From the NCBI GenBank assembly GCA_015680685.1, contig MNCI01027120.1, positions 233,390 through 293,389 of the forward strand: a stretch of 60,000 nt of DNA, written 5' to 3'. This DNA comes from Gnetum montanum. Its lineage: Eukaryota > Streptophyta > Gnetopsida > Gnetales > Gnetaceae. Position 1 is the stretch's first letter, and every line of letters starts with the position of its first letter. Positions 23,601-35,330 of the stretch are shown here, one piece after another. The notes under the pieces are model-generated. The model made no database searches, had not been told where the DNA came from, and saw nothing but the letters and a program-made list of their open reading frames with translations. A program made the position numbers and the translations under genes.

Positions 23601-23905
23601 AGATTTGAGTAGATGTCCAAATCCCCAAAAAATCATGTACCCTATCTTGTATATCATTGCCAACAATATTTCAATATTTCTAATAAAAATCCACAAGAAA
23701 ACCATCAAGATCTATCACTTCATTAGTTTTCATCATGAAACCAACTTATTTAATTTCTTCATCTATAAGATTATTTAAATGTGTAAAATTGGCCTCTATA
23801 AGTTTAGCCTCAACAATGTCAATTACTTAATAATTTTTCATCTTTAGCCTCTAAAGATGAAAATAGATCTTTAAAATATTTAGCTGCAAGCACTTAATAA
23901 CAATC
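20640..23905 (-). mobile_element. LINE-A, L1-type, old and interrupted
   Basis: Minus-strand ORF2 remnants in order: the start of RT (IDEEIKxVGFMM, DLDGFLVDFY, near 23,700-23,780), GLRQGDPIS (about 22,965-22,988), the catalytic block QFINDTFIFLEV (about 22,820-22,850; family F/YADD), YLGIPLFMGRDKLEL (about 22,600), the thumb region LTMVGRLQLVCS, and then, after an insertion, VVFHPWECGGLGLKN and WVKVMQAKYLNH (21,200-21,500). Frames are badly broken. It has the same orientation as the host gene. Confidence 0.78.
21545..22405. repeat. LTR-like block inside LINE-A
   Basis: LINE-A reading is interrupted here and resumes on the other side. On the minus strand the block has about ten spaced AGATGTCT/AGACGTCT/AGACATCT words, then an AATAAA and a GT-rich stretch, resembling U3-R-U5. 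The word is shared with the X1 LTR-like block at 10,545-10,690. Exact ends and a target duplication were not found. A solo LTR is the likely explanation. Confidence 0.45.
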
Positions 23906-23914
23906 CCTAGCAAA

Positions 23915-24350
23915 TTTCTTTGGGGAGTTCATCACTTTCAATAAGTTTACCGACACCATGGAGTGTATGGGGTTCACCAAGTTTTGTGTTTGGAGGTCAC
24001 TGTCATCCAAGAATCTCATTAACAAGGTGGTATTGGATCTACCATCTAGGAAAGAAAAAGTCCTCGTGGAATTCGAGAATCTTTTGCCTAACAACACTAC
24101 TACAGCTCAGTCAACTACTATGCCCCACTATACTTTTTGTGGGAAAGCCAATCATTAGGTTGTGGCATGCAAGGTTAGGGCCAAAACCAGTGTGCCCAAG
24201 CAGAAGCAGGGGGTCAGATGGACATTGGGGTCATCCCGTTTCTGGGTCCAAGAAGACTAGTGGTCCATCTGGTCAAGGGGGTCTACGAGTTGGCTTCCCC
24301 ACCACAAGACTTTCTCAAGTACAGCCTCAACCCACTGGAAAGGTAGATTT
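23915..24350 (+). pseudogene. LINE-B ORF1 fragment with zinc knuckle
   Basis: FVGEFI-like start, TMECMGFTKFCVW, KVVLDLPSR and then a C-x2-C-x3-NH knuckle (FCGKANH). The LINE-C ORF1 shows the same order (CMVCGKTNHSTLAC). ORF1 proteins of plant L1 elements bind RNA. A stop follows the knuckle. Confidence 0.75.
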
Positions 24351-24354
24351 CCTC

Positions 24355-25965
24355 AAAGGAGGAGGAAAAGTATGCTTTTCGTACCCATTGAGAGGCTTTA
24401 CAAAATAGATTGGCTGACATACAAGCCCACCAAGAGCTCAAGGAGTCTCTTGAAGAGAGTGAGCATGATATCCTTAAGTATGTTCAAGCATTAGTAGAGG
24501 AGGAGACTATCTACTAGCGGCGGCAATCCCAGGCCAGATGATTGAAGGATGGGGATAGACCCACTCGTTTTTTCTTTGTTGTGGCAAAGTCTAATAGCCA
24601 GTCCAAGAAGATTCATCAGCTAGTGCACAAGAGGACCACTTTGATCCAAACCCAAGAAAATTGCCTAGGTACTTCAAACCTATTGGGCTAACATTTGGTG
24701 TTGCCATGACACCTTGCCACTTTTTGTCCCTGTGCAAAGAGTGCTTAGTATGGAAGATAATCATCGCCTACTTGAACCTTTCACCTTGGTCAAGTTGGAG
24801 ACCGCCATGGCTACTCTAAAGGTCGATAAGGCTCCTAGGCCGAATGGATGGCCTATTGAATTCGTTAGGGAGTTTGTGGATGTACTTGGGGAAAATACGT
24901 TGGACGCTTTTGATTCTATGTTCTAATGGCATTAGGTACATCGCAAAATCAATTGTTCCAAGGTTGTGCTGATCCCCAAGACAGCAAACCCTACAGAACC
25001 ATCTCAATTCAAACCCATTGGCATTTGTAATACCTTGCTTAGGTTGTTTACCAAGATGCTGGTGCAACGGTTATCTCCTCTCATGCCAACACTTGTGGGC
25101 AGGCATCAAGCTAGGTTCTTTAAGGGGCGATTCGTTCAGGACTAGGTGATTCTGTTGCAAGAAATTCTTCACTCCCTTCAATTGTCAAGGTGCCCTAATA
25201 TGTATCTCAAGTTAGATATTACGAAAGCCTATGACATGGTTAGCTAGGATGCCTTGAGAGAAATCATGTTCACAAGGGATTTCACCCTATTTTTGTTAAC
25301 CTTTACATACATCTTTAGTCTTCGGCTACTTACTCCTTTGACATCGATGGGAAGCTTTTCGGGTTTTCCTCCCCTAAATGAGGTTTAAGACAAGGAGATC
25401 CTTTGTCCCCTTATTTTTTTATCATGGCAATGGATACCATGCAGGAGTATTGTAAAAGGGAAGGGGTGAAAGGGCTTTAACTTGTGGGGGTGGATTGTTT
25501 AACAGAGCATTACGCAGACAACACAATTCTGTTTACATGAGCTGTTGTACTGCAAGCAATTGCAGTAGACAGAGCACTCAATATGATGGGGAAAAAAATT
25601 GGGTTGGAACTCGACAAAGGAAGTCTGCACTTCACCTTATCAATACTGATGGATGTGTGAGGGGGAGAATTACCCAGGTGTTGGGCATATTGCTCGACAC
25701 AAATCATGATTTTTTCCTTGGCATGCCTATCTTTGTTTGGCATAGGAAGAAAGCTTGGTTGAAGTTGGTTCAAAGGCTGCAACAGCGGATTGAACATTGG
25801 ACATCATGGTTTTTTTACTAGGAATGGAAGAATTGTCCTTGCTACATCTATTCTTTTGGTCATTGCTAGATTTACAACTTTAATGGCTTCACCTCCTAAA
25901 GACATCATCCTCAAGATCGACCAATTAACTAGGGATTTCATTTGGTCAGGGGTAAAGGGGATAAG
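24355..25965 (+). pseudogene. LINE-B ORF2 reverse transcriptase
   Basis: Linker helix (LADIQAHQELKES, LKDGDRPTRFFF), then MEDNHRLLEPFTLVKLE, DKAPRPNGWPIEF, KVVLIPKT, FKPIGIC, LKLDITKAYDMV, GLRQGDPLSPYFF and HYADNTILFT (about 25,508-25,535). The catalytic pair YADD is YADN, so it would be inactive. The frame changes several times before settling into one frame from 25,942. Confidence 0.82.
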
Positions 25966-26550
25966 CGTATGCACTTTGTTTGTTGGGATTCTATGGCTAG
26001 GCCCAAGGAGGCCAGAGGTTTTGCAATTCTTAAATTTTCTGATGCAATCAATATGGGGTATCAATTGCTTACTAACCGATTGTTGCATGCAGAAGACAGA
26101 CCAACCCAATTGATTCAGATAATGAATAACAAATACCACAAATGGATGGCAGGTAACTGGGACTCACTCATTTGGAGAACTCTGTGCAACCATGTTTATG
26201 AGGTGGAGCAAAGGGGGATGCTAGGGGAGCAACCGCATCAAATCATTAAGCATAAGAACCCCAAGATCGAGGGTTGGAGGGTAATTTGGAAAGGCGGGCT
26301 TCTCGAAAAGATGAAGGCTTTTATCTGGTTGGTGAGCCATGTTGTGCTTCCTATGTGGGTTGTGCTTAGGAGTCAGAGGTTAAATATTAATGATGTTTGC
26401 TTGCTTTGCACAAGGGACCCTAAAACATTGAATTATTTTATTTGGTGCTATCCATATGTGACTGCCACTTGGTGGGCTATCGTGATCCCGCTACTGCTTA
26501 AATTGGATAGTGACTCCAAGGTAGTGGTTGTGCTATGGAGGATCTAGTGG
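25966..26550 (+). pseudogene. LINE-B zinc-binding region after RT (zf-RVT type)
   Basis: Open for about 200 codons: WDSMARPKEARGFAILKF, MNNKYHKWMAGNWDS and WKGGLLEKMKAFIWLVSH, then CLLCTRDPKTLNYFIWCY. The C-x2-C ... followed by the Y/F-IWCYP end is the RT-associated zinc-binding domain of plant LINEs. TAG at 26545-26547 interrupts it, after which the same frame continues. Confidence 0.8.
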
Positions 26551-27838
26551 GCTCGTAATAATCAAATCTTTCAAGGTTTGCCACTTCCCCTACCTACGCA
26601 AGTTGTTGCTAACGGTTTGAGGTTGTGGCAGGAGGCATTGGCGACTATTGGGGTGACTCCTACTTTTGAGTTGTCACATACAACGTTTCATGAGAAGTTG
26701 TCGTTATGGGTAATGGTGGAAAGGGTTGGTTGGACAAACCTCCTACCCATGCTTGTGGAAGACCCAAATCTCACGGACAATTCTTTCTTTAGAAATTGGA
26801 CTATGGACTTCACCACATTCAAAGGTGTACGAATTGAGCTTACAGAGTAGGCACTAGTATGGCTTCTCGAAACTCCAACTAGAGGGGAGGTTATTCTCCC
26901 AATGGGGAGGGGGCTACAAGATGTTGAGGATTTCTTTCCTGACCTTGTACCAGAAACGGAAAGTGGGCAAGTGCTCAAGACAACTCTGGCGCAGCTATGG
27001 TAGGATGAGCTTGTGGAGAGATTCTTTGTTCAATCAAGGAACATGTGGAAAAGGGTACATTTTTTGTTCTTGAAATGCCTATGGCTGGGGCATGCTACCG
27101 ACATTCCAAGATTCTTTCTAGCCTCACTATGGCGAGGGCAACGTGGGAGGCACTCTAGGCTTATTTTGGCACTTTGGTGGGCTGTTATACCACAGGTTCT
27201 ACGGCGTTGGGGTTCCTTCCTTGCCATGTCATGGGGGCAGGGGTGGGGGGAATGGTTGGGGACTATGTGTATTAGGGAGTGGGGGTGGGGGTTGGAGGTG
27301 GAGGGGAACAAGGAGTCAGCTATGCTCAAGCATCCTACATAGGTGCATGCAGGGGTTGTGCCCTCAAGGGTAGATGTGGCCATTGGGTGATCACCTTCCC
27401 TAGATGAGTTGGGCCACGAAGTACAATAGTTGGCTAAAGCAAAGGAGAGTGATCTCACTGAGGCAATTGAATGTTCTCGTGGGGAGGAGAGGACCCTTTG
27501 GAAGGCTAAGTGGCAAGCGCATGAAGAGGAGTTCCAACGCCAAATGGCTTAGTTTGAGTTACGCAATCAGGAGATGGCTAGAGAGACCATACGACAAAGG
27601 GAGATTGCTGAGGTGGCAAATAGGGTTGTGCTTGAGGATGAGATCCGCAAGCAGCTCAAAGAGGTGATCTTATAGGAGGAACAAAATAGCATCATCCAGG
27701 AGGAGGAGGAATAGGAGCATAGAGAGCAAGATCAGCTAGAAGCCAACAACCGCAAAAACAATAGGATTGAGCACACAAAACCAATGTCAAATCCTAGCTT
27801 CGTGAGGGCAAATGCCTTATGTTATAATGAATATTAAT
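26551..27838 (+). pseudogene. LINE-B ORF2 C-terminal extension with coiled coil
   Basis: The frame of the zinc-binding domain continues for about 430 codons with a handful of stops, mostly TAG. The first part (LRLWQEALATIG, FFRNWTMDFTTFKG, RGEVILPMGRG, RFFVQSRNMWKRVHF, LFLKCLWLG) has a matching version in LINE-C. The last 130 codons are Glu/Arg/Gln-rich (RQMAxFELRNQEMARETIRQ type), a probable coiled coil. I do not recognise a known domain in the first part. Confidence 0.65.
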
Positions 27839-28469
27839 AGCAATTCATCTTGGCTAACGCTTTGACGCTTCATAAGGAGAACCTCTACTAAACTACACCT
27901 AGATGGGAAGGGGGACAGAACCACATGCACACAAAAGAAAGCAGAATTTAAAAGATTCCAAGAGGCTACCGCTTTTGTGGACATGGAACAACATTAGGCT
28001 ATGCTCTATGCCATCCATGCATAGGAGTGCACTACTTCCAATTGTGTCTAGTTGCCTCGCCATATCCAAGGAAGTTTTTGCCTCTAGGGGTATTGGAGGT
28101 TGTTTGGTTCCAATCAATTTTCCTTGTTAAGGCTATTTTGTCTCCCAGTTGGGGCCCTCTTTGGGTGCAGTTTCAGTCAACTGTGGCTGTGCCCGGTGTG
28201 TTGATTTTTCTCTGTGTTTGGGTGTCTGTGGATACATGGGAATATTTTTTGGTTGGGGATGTGGGTTTGGACTAGGGTCCATTGAGTCTAGCCAAGGTGG
28301 ATGTCTGGGAGGTTCTCACTTTATTGGTTGAAGTGTTTTTGGCCCATTCTAGCTTGGGGATTAGAGACCCCTTCTTTGGGGTGCTTTCCCCTCCTTAGCC
28401 TATTTTTTGATTGTACATAGACTTGGCGAATTTATTAAGTTGATAACCCAAACTTTTCTTTAAAAAAAA

Positions 28470-28611
28470 CGAGTTGCTAAATTAAAAGCACTTATGAAAA
28501 GATGATCCACTTCCTTATGATATTCAGATGTGAGTAAACAATACTACACAAACCCTTAAAATCATATTCAATAAAACTAAATGAAACAAACTATCCAAAA
28601 CAGTACTTAAC
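28470..28611. other. Spacer between the LINE-B and LINE-C tails
   Basis: Short AT-rich stretch between the two LINE 3' ends. Nothing recognisable apart from a possible target-duplication word AAGCACTTA. Confidence 0.45.
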
Positions 28612-28989
28612 ACTACACAAATTGTATTAATGATATCGAAAATATGTACAAGTGGGATCCACCAAGCAACAAAAGCAATCCAAATCAACACTATGAGGTT
28701 TCAATCCCACACCCCACTCCTCCTCTCCCCCACCCCCCAAACCCCCAACATCAAGAGGGAGAACAACACCCCAACCTCAACAACACCCCCATTCCACTAG
28801 ATCAAAAATGCCTTCAACAGCTTATGCCAAGTAAAACCAAAATTTCCAACTGAAAGTACAGTGTGGTCCACCCTCGTGCCAACAAAAAGTAAAGGCCACA
28901 AAGACAAAACCAAAAAGGCAAACAGACAAAACCAACCCATTAAACCCAACCATCCATCCCGCCAAAGGCTCCTACCTAAAGTCATCTAG

Positions 28990-30899
28990 ATAGTTGCACA
29001 CAGTAACAAGTCACCCGCTGCTAAGCATGAATCACATCTAGCACCATCCAATGTTGTTCAATGTCGACAAATGTCATAGCTTACTGAAACTCCTTTGCAA
29101 CCTCGGCCTTTATGTGCATGCTCCTCCGCCATACCCTTCCCATTCAGGTGGAGTTTAGCAGTGTTCTTCGAATGTGCCGATGAAGCACCCCCCAAGACAT
29201 GTTGCAACAAATGTCCATAACAACATATGGACATTTGTCGAACCACAACCACATCCTGACCCCCTGCTCATGTGCATCATTGATTTGTCTTTGCATCTCC
29301 TCTACCTCTTGTTGCTCCTACTCGCTCTACTCTTGTTCAGCCCGCTCCCTCTCTGCACTGCACTTCTCTGCCTACAAAAGCTCAGACCAAATCTACCTCC
29401 GCATGGAGTCCTCTAGAGTCGCCTAAATGGCCAACTCTTTCAGGTCCCATCTCCACCTTAGCTCCTTTTCTCTCTTAGCGAATTGGCGCTCTGCCATCAT
29501 TAGACACCTATTGAATTCCTGCTCTCAAGCCTCCCACTTAGCCTCCCAAAGGTACCGCTCCACCCTCCTGGCCTGCGCCACCACCTTAGCTTCCATAGCA
29601 ATTGTTGCCTCCTCAATCACCTTGGCCACCACAACCGCCACAACTTCCCTAGCCACATCAGTCGTGGCTGCCAACTTCTTTTTAGCCTCAAGCCTCCTAA
29701 TCCTAGCATTAGCCACCTCCAACTCATCGTGAACAACCATCTCAAGGCTGAACGGAGCATGCAGTCCCTCCCAAGATATCATCTCCCACAGCAATAGAAG
29801 TCTCAAGTGCCAGTTCAAGCATAGCCTCAACCCCAACCCATCCTAGCCCAGCAAGCCTCCTACTATAAACCACATGTGGCTTTGGCCTTGAAGGACAAGG
29901 AGTTACCAAGCGAGCCACCCTCCAAAAAGCAAGAATTAGTCCCAAGTGGCAACCCCGGCATTGTTGCCAGAGCACCTCAAGGAAAAACCGCAGCAACTTA
30001 AGCCTACAACCAAGCTTAAGGCACTTCAAAAAGGAGAAGTGGACCATGCATAGCTTCCAAGCATTGCTTGATTGCACGAAATAATGATCTACCAACTCCG
30101 CTGCCACCTACTAGATCAGCGGCAGAGCAGATTTAGGAACCTCCCCGCTAGCGGTTTTGGTGATGGCCCCAACAAAAAAAATCTACACATCCTAGAACCC
30201 ATGGCCCTAAGGAAGAATGACCTCACCATCAACCAACACACCTAGACAAACCGTCAGCACCTCTTCTGTCAACAAGATGTGGCCCCCCTAGAAAGTGGTA
30301 GCGTCACCCAACCAATTGTGGAAAAAGGCATCCACCAAGTCCAAGTCCCCCTGCAACAGACTCAACACCCCAACCCAACCCACATTCCAAATCATCGACC
30401 ACAACTCCTCATTCCGCTAGTAGCCCATGCAATTCAGCTCAAAGGTGGACATCTAACCCATTGCAACAATCACTTCTTGCCACAATTTCTGCCCTTGCAC
30501 CACCGCCTATGCCAGGGAAGGAAGCCGCAAAGCACAAAAAATTAGATTATTATGAGCTTTCCAAGTAGCCCATAACATGGCAACACCTATTGAATCCCCA
30601 TTTAAAACATGGGCCTGGGGGTGGGGGTGCACCAACAACTACCAAATATCAATCATAAATGGGCATTGGTCAACAAAGTGGGCAATAGTTTCCGTGTCCC
30701 TCAAGCATATTGGACACGCCTTTGCAATATTGAGCCCATGGGCCCACAAAATAGCCTACACAAGCAATGCCTTGTGATTAATGAGCCAAATAAACACTTT
30801 GACTTTATTTTATTTTTTGGCAATCAACCCTTCCACAAGGCACGCTAGCCCATTGCTGATGGAAATTTCCTCTTAATGATGTCCTAGGATGATTTCCCC
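28990..30899 (-). pseudogene. LINE-C ORF2 C-terminal extension
   Basis: Minus-strand equivalents of the LINE-B extension: LWQEVIVAMG, FFHNWLGDATTF, DGEVILPxGHG, VDHYFVQSSNAWKLC, FLKCLKLGC (29,990-30,110), then an Ala/Glu/Arg-rich coiled-coil stretch (ANARIRRLEAKKKLAA, EEATIAMEAKVVAQA) to about 29,520 and beyond. Because two diverged copies keep the same order, this is a family trait, not a chance frame. Confidence 0.65.
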
Positions 30900-31103
30900 A
30901 TCATATCGGCCATTATCATAGTGCTGACATGCGCACAAACGATTCTCCAAACTAGTGAGTCCTAACAGCTTGCCTCCCACCAAGTATATTGGCCCCTCAC
31001 GATCTAAATCCATTGGGCAAGATTAGGATTCACTTGCGTAGTATAGTTGACCAACATTTGATACCCCATCATAACCAAATCCTGGAATCTTAGAATTCCC
31101 AAA

Positions 31104-31128
31104 CCCCCCCCCCCCCCCCCCCCCCCCC
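31104..31128. repeat. C25 homopolymer
   Basis: 25 consecutive C on the plus strand (G on the LINE-C coding strand). Confidence 0.95.
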
Positions 31129-31211
31129 TCTCGGGGGTAGGCAATGGTGTCCCATCCCACCATATGCATCTTAGAGGCCCCTTTTCCCCCAAACCATATG
31201 AAGTTCCTAAT

Positions 31212-31581
31212 AATCTAGTCCACTTTATTCACAATAGCCATGGGAGGTGCCGCAACTACCATCATGAACCAAGCTATAGCAAACAAGACAAAAGTCACTA
31301 GTAGAATCTACCATTTTTGCATTAAAAAACAATTATTCCAATGCTCCACCCTTTGTTGTAGCTTGCAAATAAGAGTATTCCAAGTTTCTTGCAACCAATC
31401 TGGTCCACTTTATTCACAACAGCTATGGGAGGTGCTGCAACTGCCATTGTGAACTAAGCCATAGCAAACAGGATAGAAGTTGCCAGCAAAATCCAACCTT
31501 TTTGCGTTAAAAATGATTAGTCCAACACTCCACCCTTTGTTGTAGCTTGCAAATAAGAGTATTCCAGGTTTCTTTCCAATT
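31212..31581. repeat. Diverged 185-bp tandem duplication in LINE-C
   Basis: A unit beginning AATCTAGTCCACTTTATTC at 31212 recurs at 31397 (AATCTGGTCCACTTTATTC) with scattered substitutions, so it is old. It lies just downstream of the RT core on the coding strand. Confidence 0.88.
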
Positions 31582-33109
31582 CCACACAAAAATCAAAAGC
31601 CCTAGGTACACATCATGCACCAAACCAGTGAGCATTCCTAGTACTTGTAAGATCCTCTCCTTATCCATGTTGAATGCTTGGGCAAGATGGACTGTTCACT
31701 TCCCTTTATTCACCTCCAACCCAATCTCCTATGCCATCTTCTCCAATGCTTTGTTAATAGCCTATGCCTGTGGAACCAAAGCATGCGAGAATATCATAGT
31801 GTCATCAGCATAGTGCTTTGTTAGGCAATCAATCCCAATAACATTTAGCCCTTGGACCCCTTCAGCTTTACAATATGCCTGGAGAGTATCCATAGCAATG
31901 ATGAATAAATAAGGTGAAAGGGGGTCGCCTTGTCTCAGTCCCTACCCAAGGAGGAAAACCCCCACAAATGACCACCTATGTCAAAAGAATAGGCCCCCAA
32001 GGCTTGAATTTGAATACAAAGGGTAATGAACTTGGGATCAAATCCAGGACATCCCAACTAATGGTATCGTATGCTTTCTTAATGTCCAATTTGATACACA
32101 TACCCATGTACCCAATGCCATGAATCGAGTTCATAACCTCCTAAAGCAGAATGACCTAATCATGAAGATATCTCCCCTTGAAAAAACCAGCTTGGTTGTT
32201 CCCAACCAAGCGTGCCATCAATAGGGCAAGTCACCACCCCAGCCACACCAACATTTTCATGAATAGCCAAATCAAAGTATTGCACACCCCAATCTGATGA
32301 AACTACAACGGGTCCAAGGGGATGGCAACCTTAGGAATTAGAATGATTCTAGAGCAATTAATTTTGTGGTAGACCTAATTCCGTTGCAACATCAAGTCGA
32401 AGGCATCTAGTAAGTTTTCCCCCAGCACATCCACAAATTCCCCAAAAAATTCAACCAACCACCCATCTGACCTAGAAACCCAATCCGATCTCATGGAAGC
32501 CAGTGCCTCCTCTAACTCCCTCCACAAGAAGGGTTCCAAAAGCATTTTATTCTCAATCACCCCCAGAATAGGCTCCACCAGAACCAAAATAGGCAACGTC
32601 CTAGCATACACCTAGATATTAGCCTAGTACTGTTGCATCATGTGGGCAATGTCCCATGGGTCAATCAAAGAGACCTCATCTAGCTCTAGTCTAATCTCCT
32701 TAGCCAAGCAGTTAGCCTTAGCAGTAGCAAAGAAGAACTTCATGTTTATGTCCCCCTCTTTTAGCCAAGTAGCTCTAGCACGCTACTTCCAATAGGTCTC
32801 CTCTTCCGCATCAAGCTCCTATAACTTAACAATAACTACTCCTCCACATCCACCTCTTCTCCCCTCCCCTCCCCTATTGAGCCTATAGTGACAACAAACA
32901 TGATAGAAGATCCGCATGCCCAACCTGAAAAGGAAACTAATCTGTTGCCTTGGTGGAACAAATGGCATGTTTAAGGTGACAATAGCCCAACCTTCAAGAA
33001 ATCCCTAGGGTCAACCTGCAAATGATAGCCCACCCAAATATGCACCTCCAGTGGCCTGAGCCATGACTTTAACAGCCAAGATCTCTCAAATTGGAAGGGG
33101 GAAAACCTC

Positions 33110-33800
33110 AATGAAATGTGATTCCCCACCTAACAACAGAGCGACCGATGGTCAGATGCCATCCTCTCCTTCCCCACCACCCATACATCAAAATTCATCA
33201 AGATGTGAGTATTGATCCAGACACAATCCAGGACAAAACTAGATCTTTTCCCCTATGACAGTTGCTCTAGGTAAACTTGTAGTCAGTAATCTCCATGTCC
33301 ACCAAATCATGCGCCTACAAGAAATCCAAGAAGTGTTGACTGCCCAATAGATCAATCATGTTGTTACCCATTTTTCTCCCACACATACAAGCATTGATTG
33401 AAATCCCCAATCATGATCCACTACCTCTAACCAATGAGCATGGCAACTTGCCGCAACTCGTCTAGTTGTTCCTCCCAAATCTAGGCATCATAGAAGTTTG
33501 TAAGCCAAACTTCCTTCTTGGGAAGCCGCATAGTAATGCTCCACATCAAAGAGTTAATTGGCCTAAACGACAGCTTTGCCAGAATTGCCAACCCCCCTAC
33601 TTTACCATGACTGGGTACCAACTGTGTTTGCCACCCAACCCACTGCAAACGGTGGGACTCCATAGTCTGCAACTTTGTTTCCTATAAGCACACAATATCA
33701 CATTTCTCCCTTCTCACAATATCTTGGAGTGTATTTCTTTTATAAGGGATACCATACCCCCTGCAATTCCAAGAAAGGACTTTCATGGCTTACCAACCGA
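33110..33800 (-). pseudogene. LINE-C AP-type endonuclease
   Basis: Minus-strand reading: NTLQDIVRREKCDIVCLxET, then WVGWQTQLVPSHGKVGG, LAILAKLSFRPIN, WIMIGDFNQCL and ASDHRSV. The ETK, GDFN and SDH motifs are the catalytic landmarks of L1 endonucleases, which nick the target to prime reverse transcription. The equivalent is missing from LINE-B. Confidence 0.82.
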
Positions 33801-33839
33801 TCGCTTCTTATACACCTCCCTTAGGGTAGGCTACAACCC

Positions 33840-35330
33840 TAAATCAATCTCCGCTTGAGTTTTTTTTACTTTGAGCAACTAGCAAGAGTAGCTGCCCTAC
33901 TCTCCCAGCCTTCGCGAAAACAGGGAAGCCTCCCCTAGCCCCATCTACACCCCCAAAATATCTGCCATTTTGGAGAAAGGTGACCCCCACACAACCCCAA
34001 CCCAATCTATAAGCAATGGAAGGTCCCCCTTGTCCCCCTTTTGGGGACACAATGACATCCACCAGCAAACATGCTGACGGAGGTACAAGAATCTCTCCAC
34101 ATAACCCTAAATCCAATGCAGGCTCCCTTGGAGCCTTCGACACCAACACAAGCATTGGCCCCCAACACCAAATTCTAACACGAGCACCAATCCAGTACTC
34201 TAGGGCCCAGTGTCAAGCACCATTGGATCCAAAGAAGACACCCCCTGCTGCACAAGTTGGCCAACCTACCCCACCACTATCCACTCCTTACTCTGGTAGG
34301 GCAGGGCCTTCATATGAACCCTGCAGGCCAATGTCGAATGATTAGTCTTGCCACACACCATGCATCCGGTTTCCAAAGCCTCCCTGTGCTCAACTGGCTC
34401 GTCCATCGGAAGATTCTCGTATTCAACGTGAAGGGTTTCTTCCCCTAATGGGAGATCAAGAACCACTTCATGCACCTTGTCCTTGGACTCAAAAGATTGC
34501 CAAACACAGAATCAGGCATAACCCATACAGTCCATAGATTCAGCGAACTTGTCAAACTTGATGAATTCGTCAAAAAACCCCACCAGTGTTTTCAAGAAAC
34601 CAAGTGTCCAAAGCTCCAAAGGAAGATCAAAGACCCGAATCCAAATCAACACTTAGGCAAAAAGATCCACATCCTAGTGGGCCCTTGGGCACCAAGGTGC
34701 AAGAACCAACCCCCATGCCCCATAAAACCAATGCCCCCCAAATAGCACCTTATGATGGTCTACGAGCAATTGAAATACAAACAAAAGCCTATCATCAGCC
34801 AAACTGCAAACCTACACAGCTTGCATCCTCTAGCTCATAGTGGCCCACCTCCAGATAAGGTCCATCTGAGGCCGTACACCCTCAAACACAAACTTGCCAA
34901 TGAGGCGAAGTTCCAGGGTTCGCAAGCCCTCGCTTGGAGGGTGCCAAACTTGTAAACGCATAACTCCCTCTTTCCGTGAACAGGCCTCAATTCCCTCATC
35001 GCCTAAATGCTAGCTAACCACATCAGACAAGGCAATCTCAAAAACCTCTAAAACGCCACCATCACCACTTCCCCCCAAAGGATTTCCCAAACCATGCACG
35101 AATAATGCACAAATACGCCCCCCCCCCCATCATCCTCTGCCCCACCTTTCCCCAAGACACCGCCACCCCCACACTTGCCCCCCCCCCCCCCCCCCCCCCC
35201 CCCCCAAAGGCCCCCCAAGGCCAGCCTGCCCGCTTGCCAAAATGTCACCACCTCCAACACTCAACCACCCCGTTTCGCTCCCTCCCACACTCCCGCCCAT
35301 CATCCCCATGCTCATCTAGTTATCCATTAA
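33840..35330 (-). pseudogene. LINE-C ORF1
   Basis: Minus-strand reading: a Gly-run-rich start encoded by long G tracts (35118-35128 and 35178-35205), LRLIGKFVFEGVRP, IRVFDLPLELWTLGFLKTL (DUF4283-like, also found in plant LINE ORF1), SMDCMGYAxFCVW, HEVVLDLPLGEETLHVEY and the knuckle CMVCGKTNHSTLAC (34,330-34,380). A Gly/Pro-rich tail runs to about 33,850. Confidence 0.78.
35118..35205. repeat. Poly-C tracts at the LINE-C 5' end
   Basis: C11 at 35118-35128 and C28 at 35178-35205 plus shorter runs. On the LINE strand these encode Gly runs and could form G-quadruplexes. Confidence 0.93.

Larger units (their letters stand above)
23905..28469 (+). mobile_element. LINE-B, L1-type, 5'-truncated and internally deleted
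   Basis: Starts abruptly within ORF1 (FFGEFITF) and ends in an A-run (28462-28469). It is homologous throughout to LINE-C on the other strand. ORF1 jumps at about 24,350 to the linker before RT, so the endonuclease is missing. The 3' untranslated region (27,839-28,460) ends in GATTGTACATAG... and ATTAAG, like the LINE-C end. A degenerate AGCACTTA-containing word occurs just upstream of the start and just after the tail and could be the target duplication. Confidence 0.85.
30900..32870 (-). pseudogene. LINE-C reverse transcriptase
   Basis: Minus-strand reading: LLEPFLWRELEEALASM, SDGWLVEFFGEFVDVLG (32,375-32,560), later LRQGDPLSPYLFIIAMDTL (about 31,900-31,960) and KHYADDTMIFSHAL (YADD at 31801-31812). 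The catalytic pair is intact, unlike LINE-A and LINE-B. The end of the domain is disturbed by a diverged internal duplication (31212-31581) and a C25 run (31104-31128). Confidence 0.82.

Noticed and set aside
29174-29732. Plus-strand open frames over LINE-C (Leu/Ser/Ala-rich)
   Set aside because: They are the reverse of the LINE-C coiled-coil extension, whose coding strand is minus.
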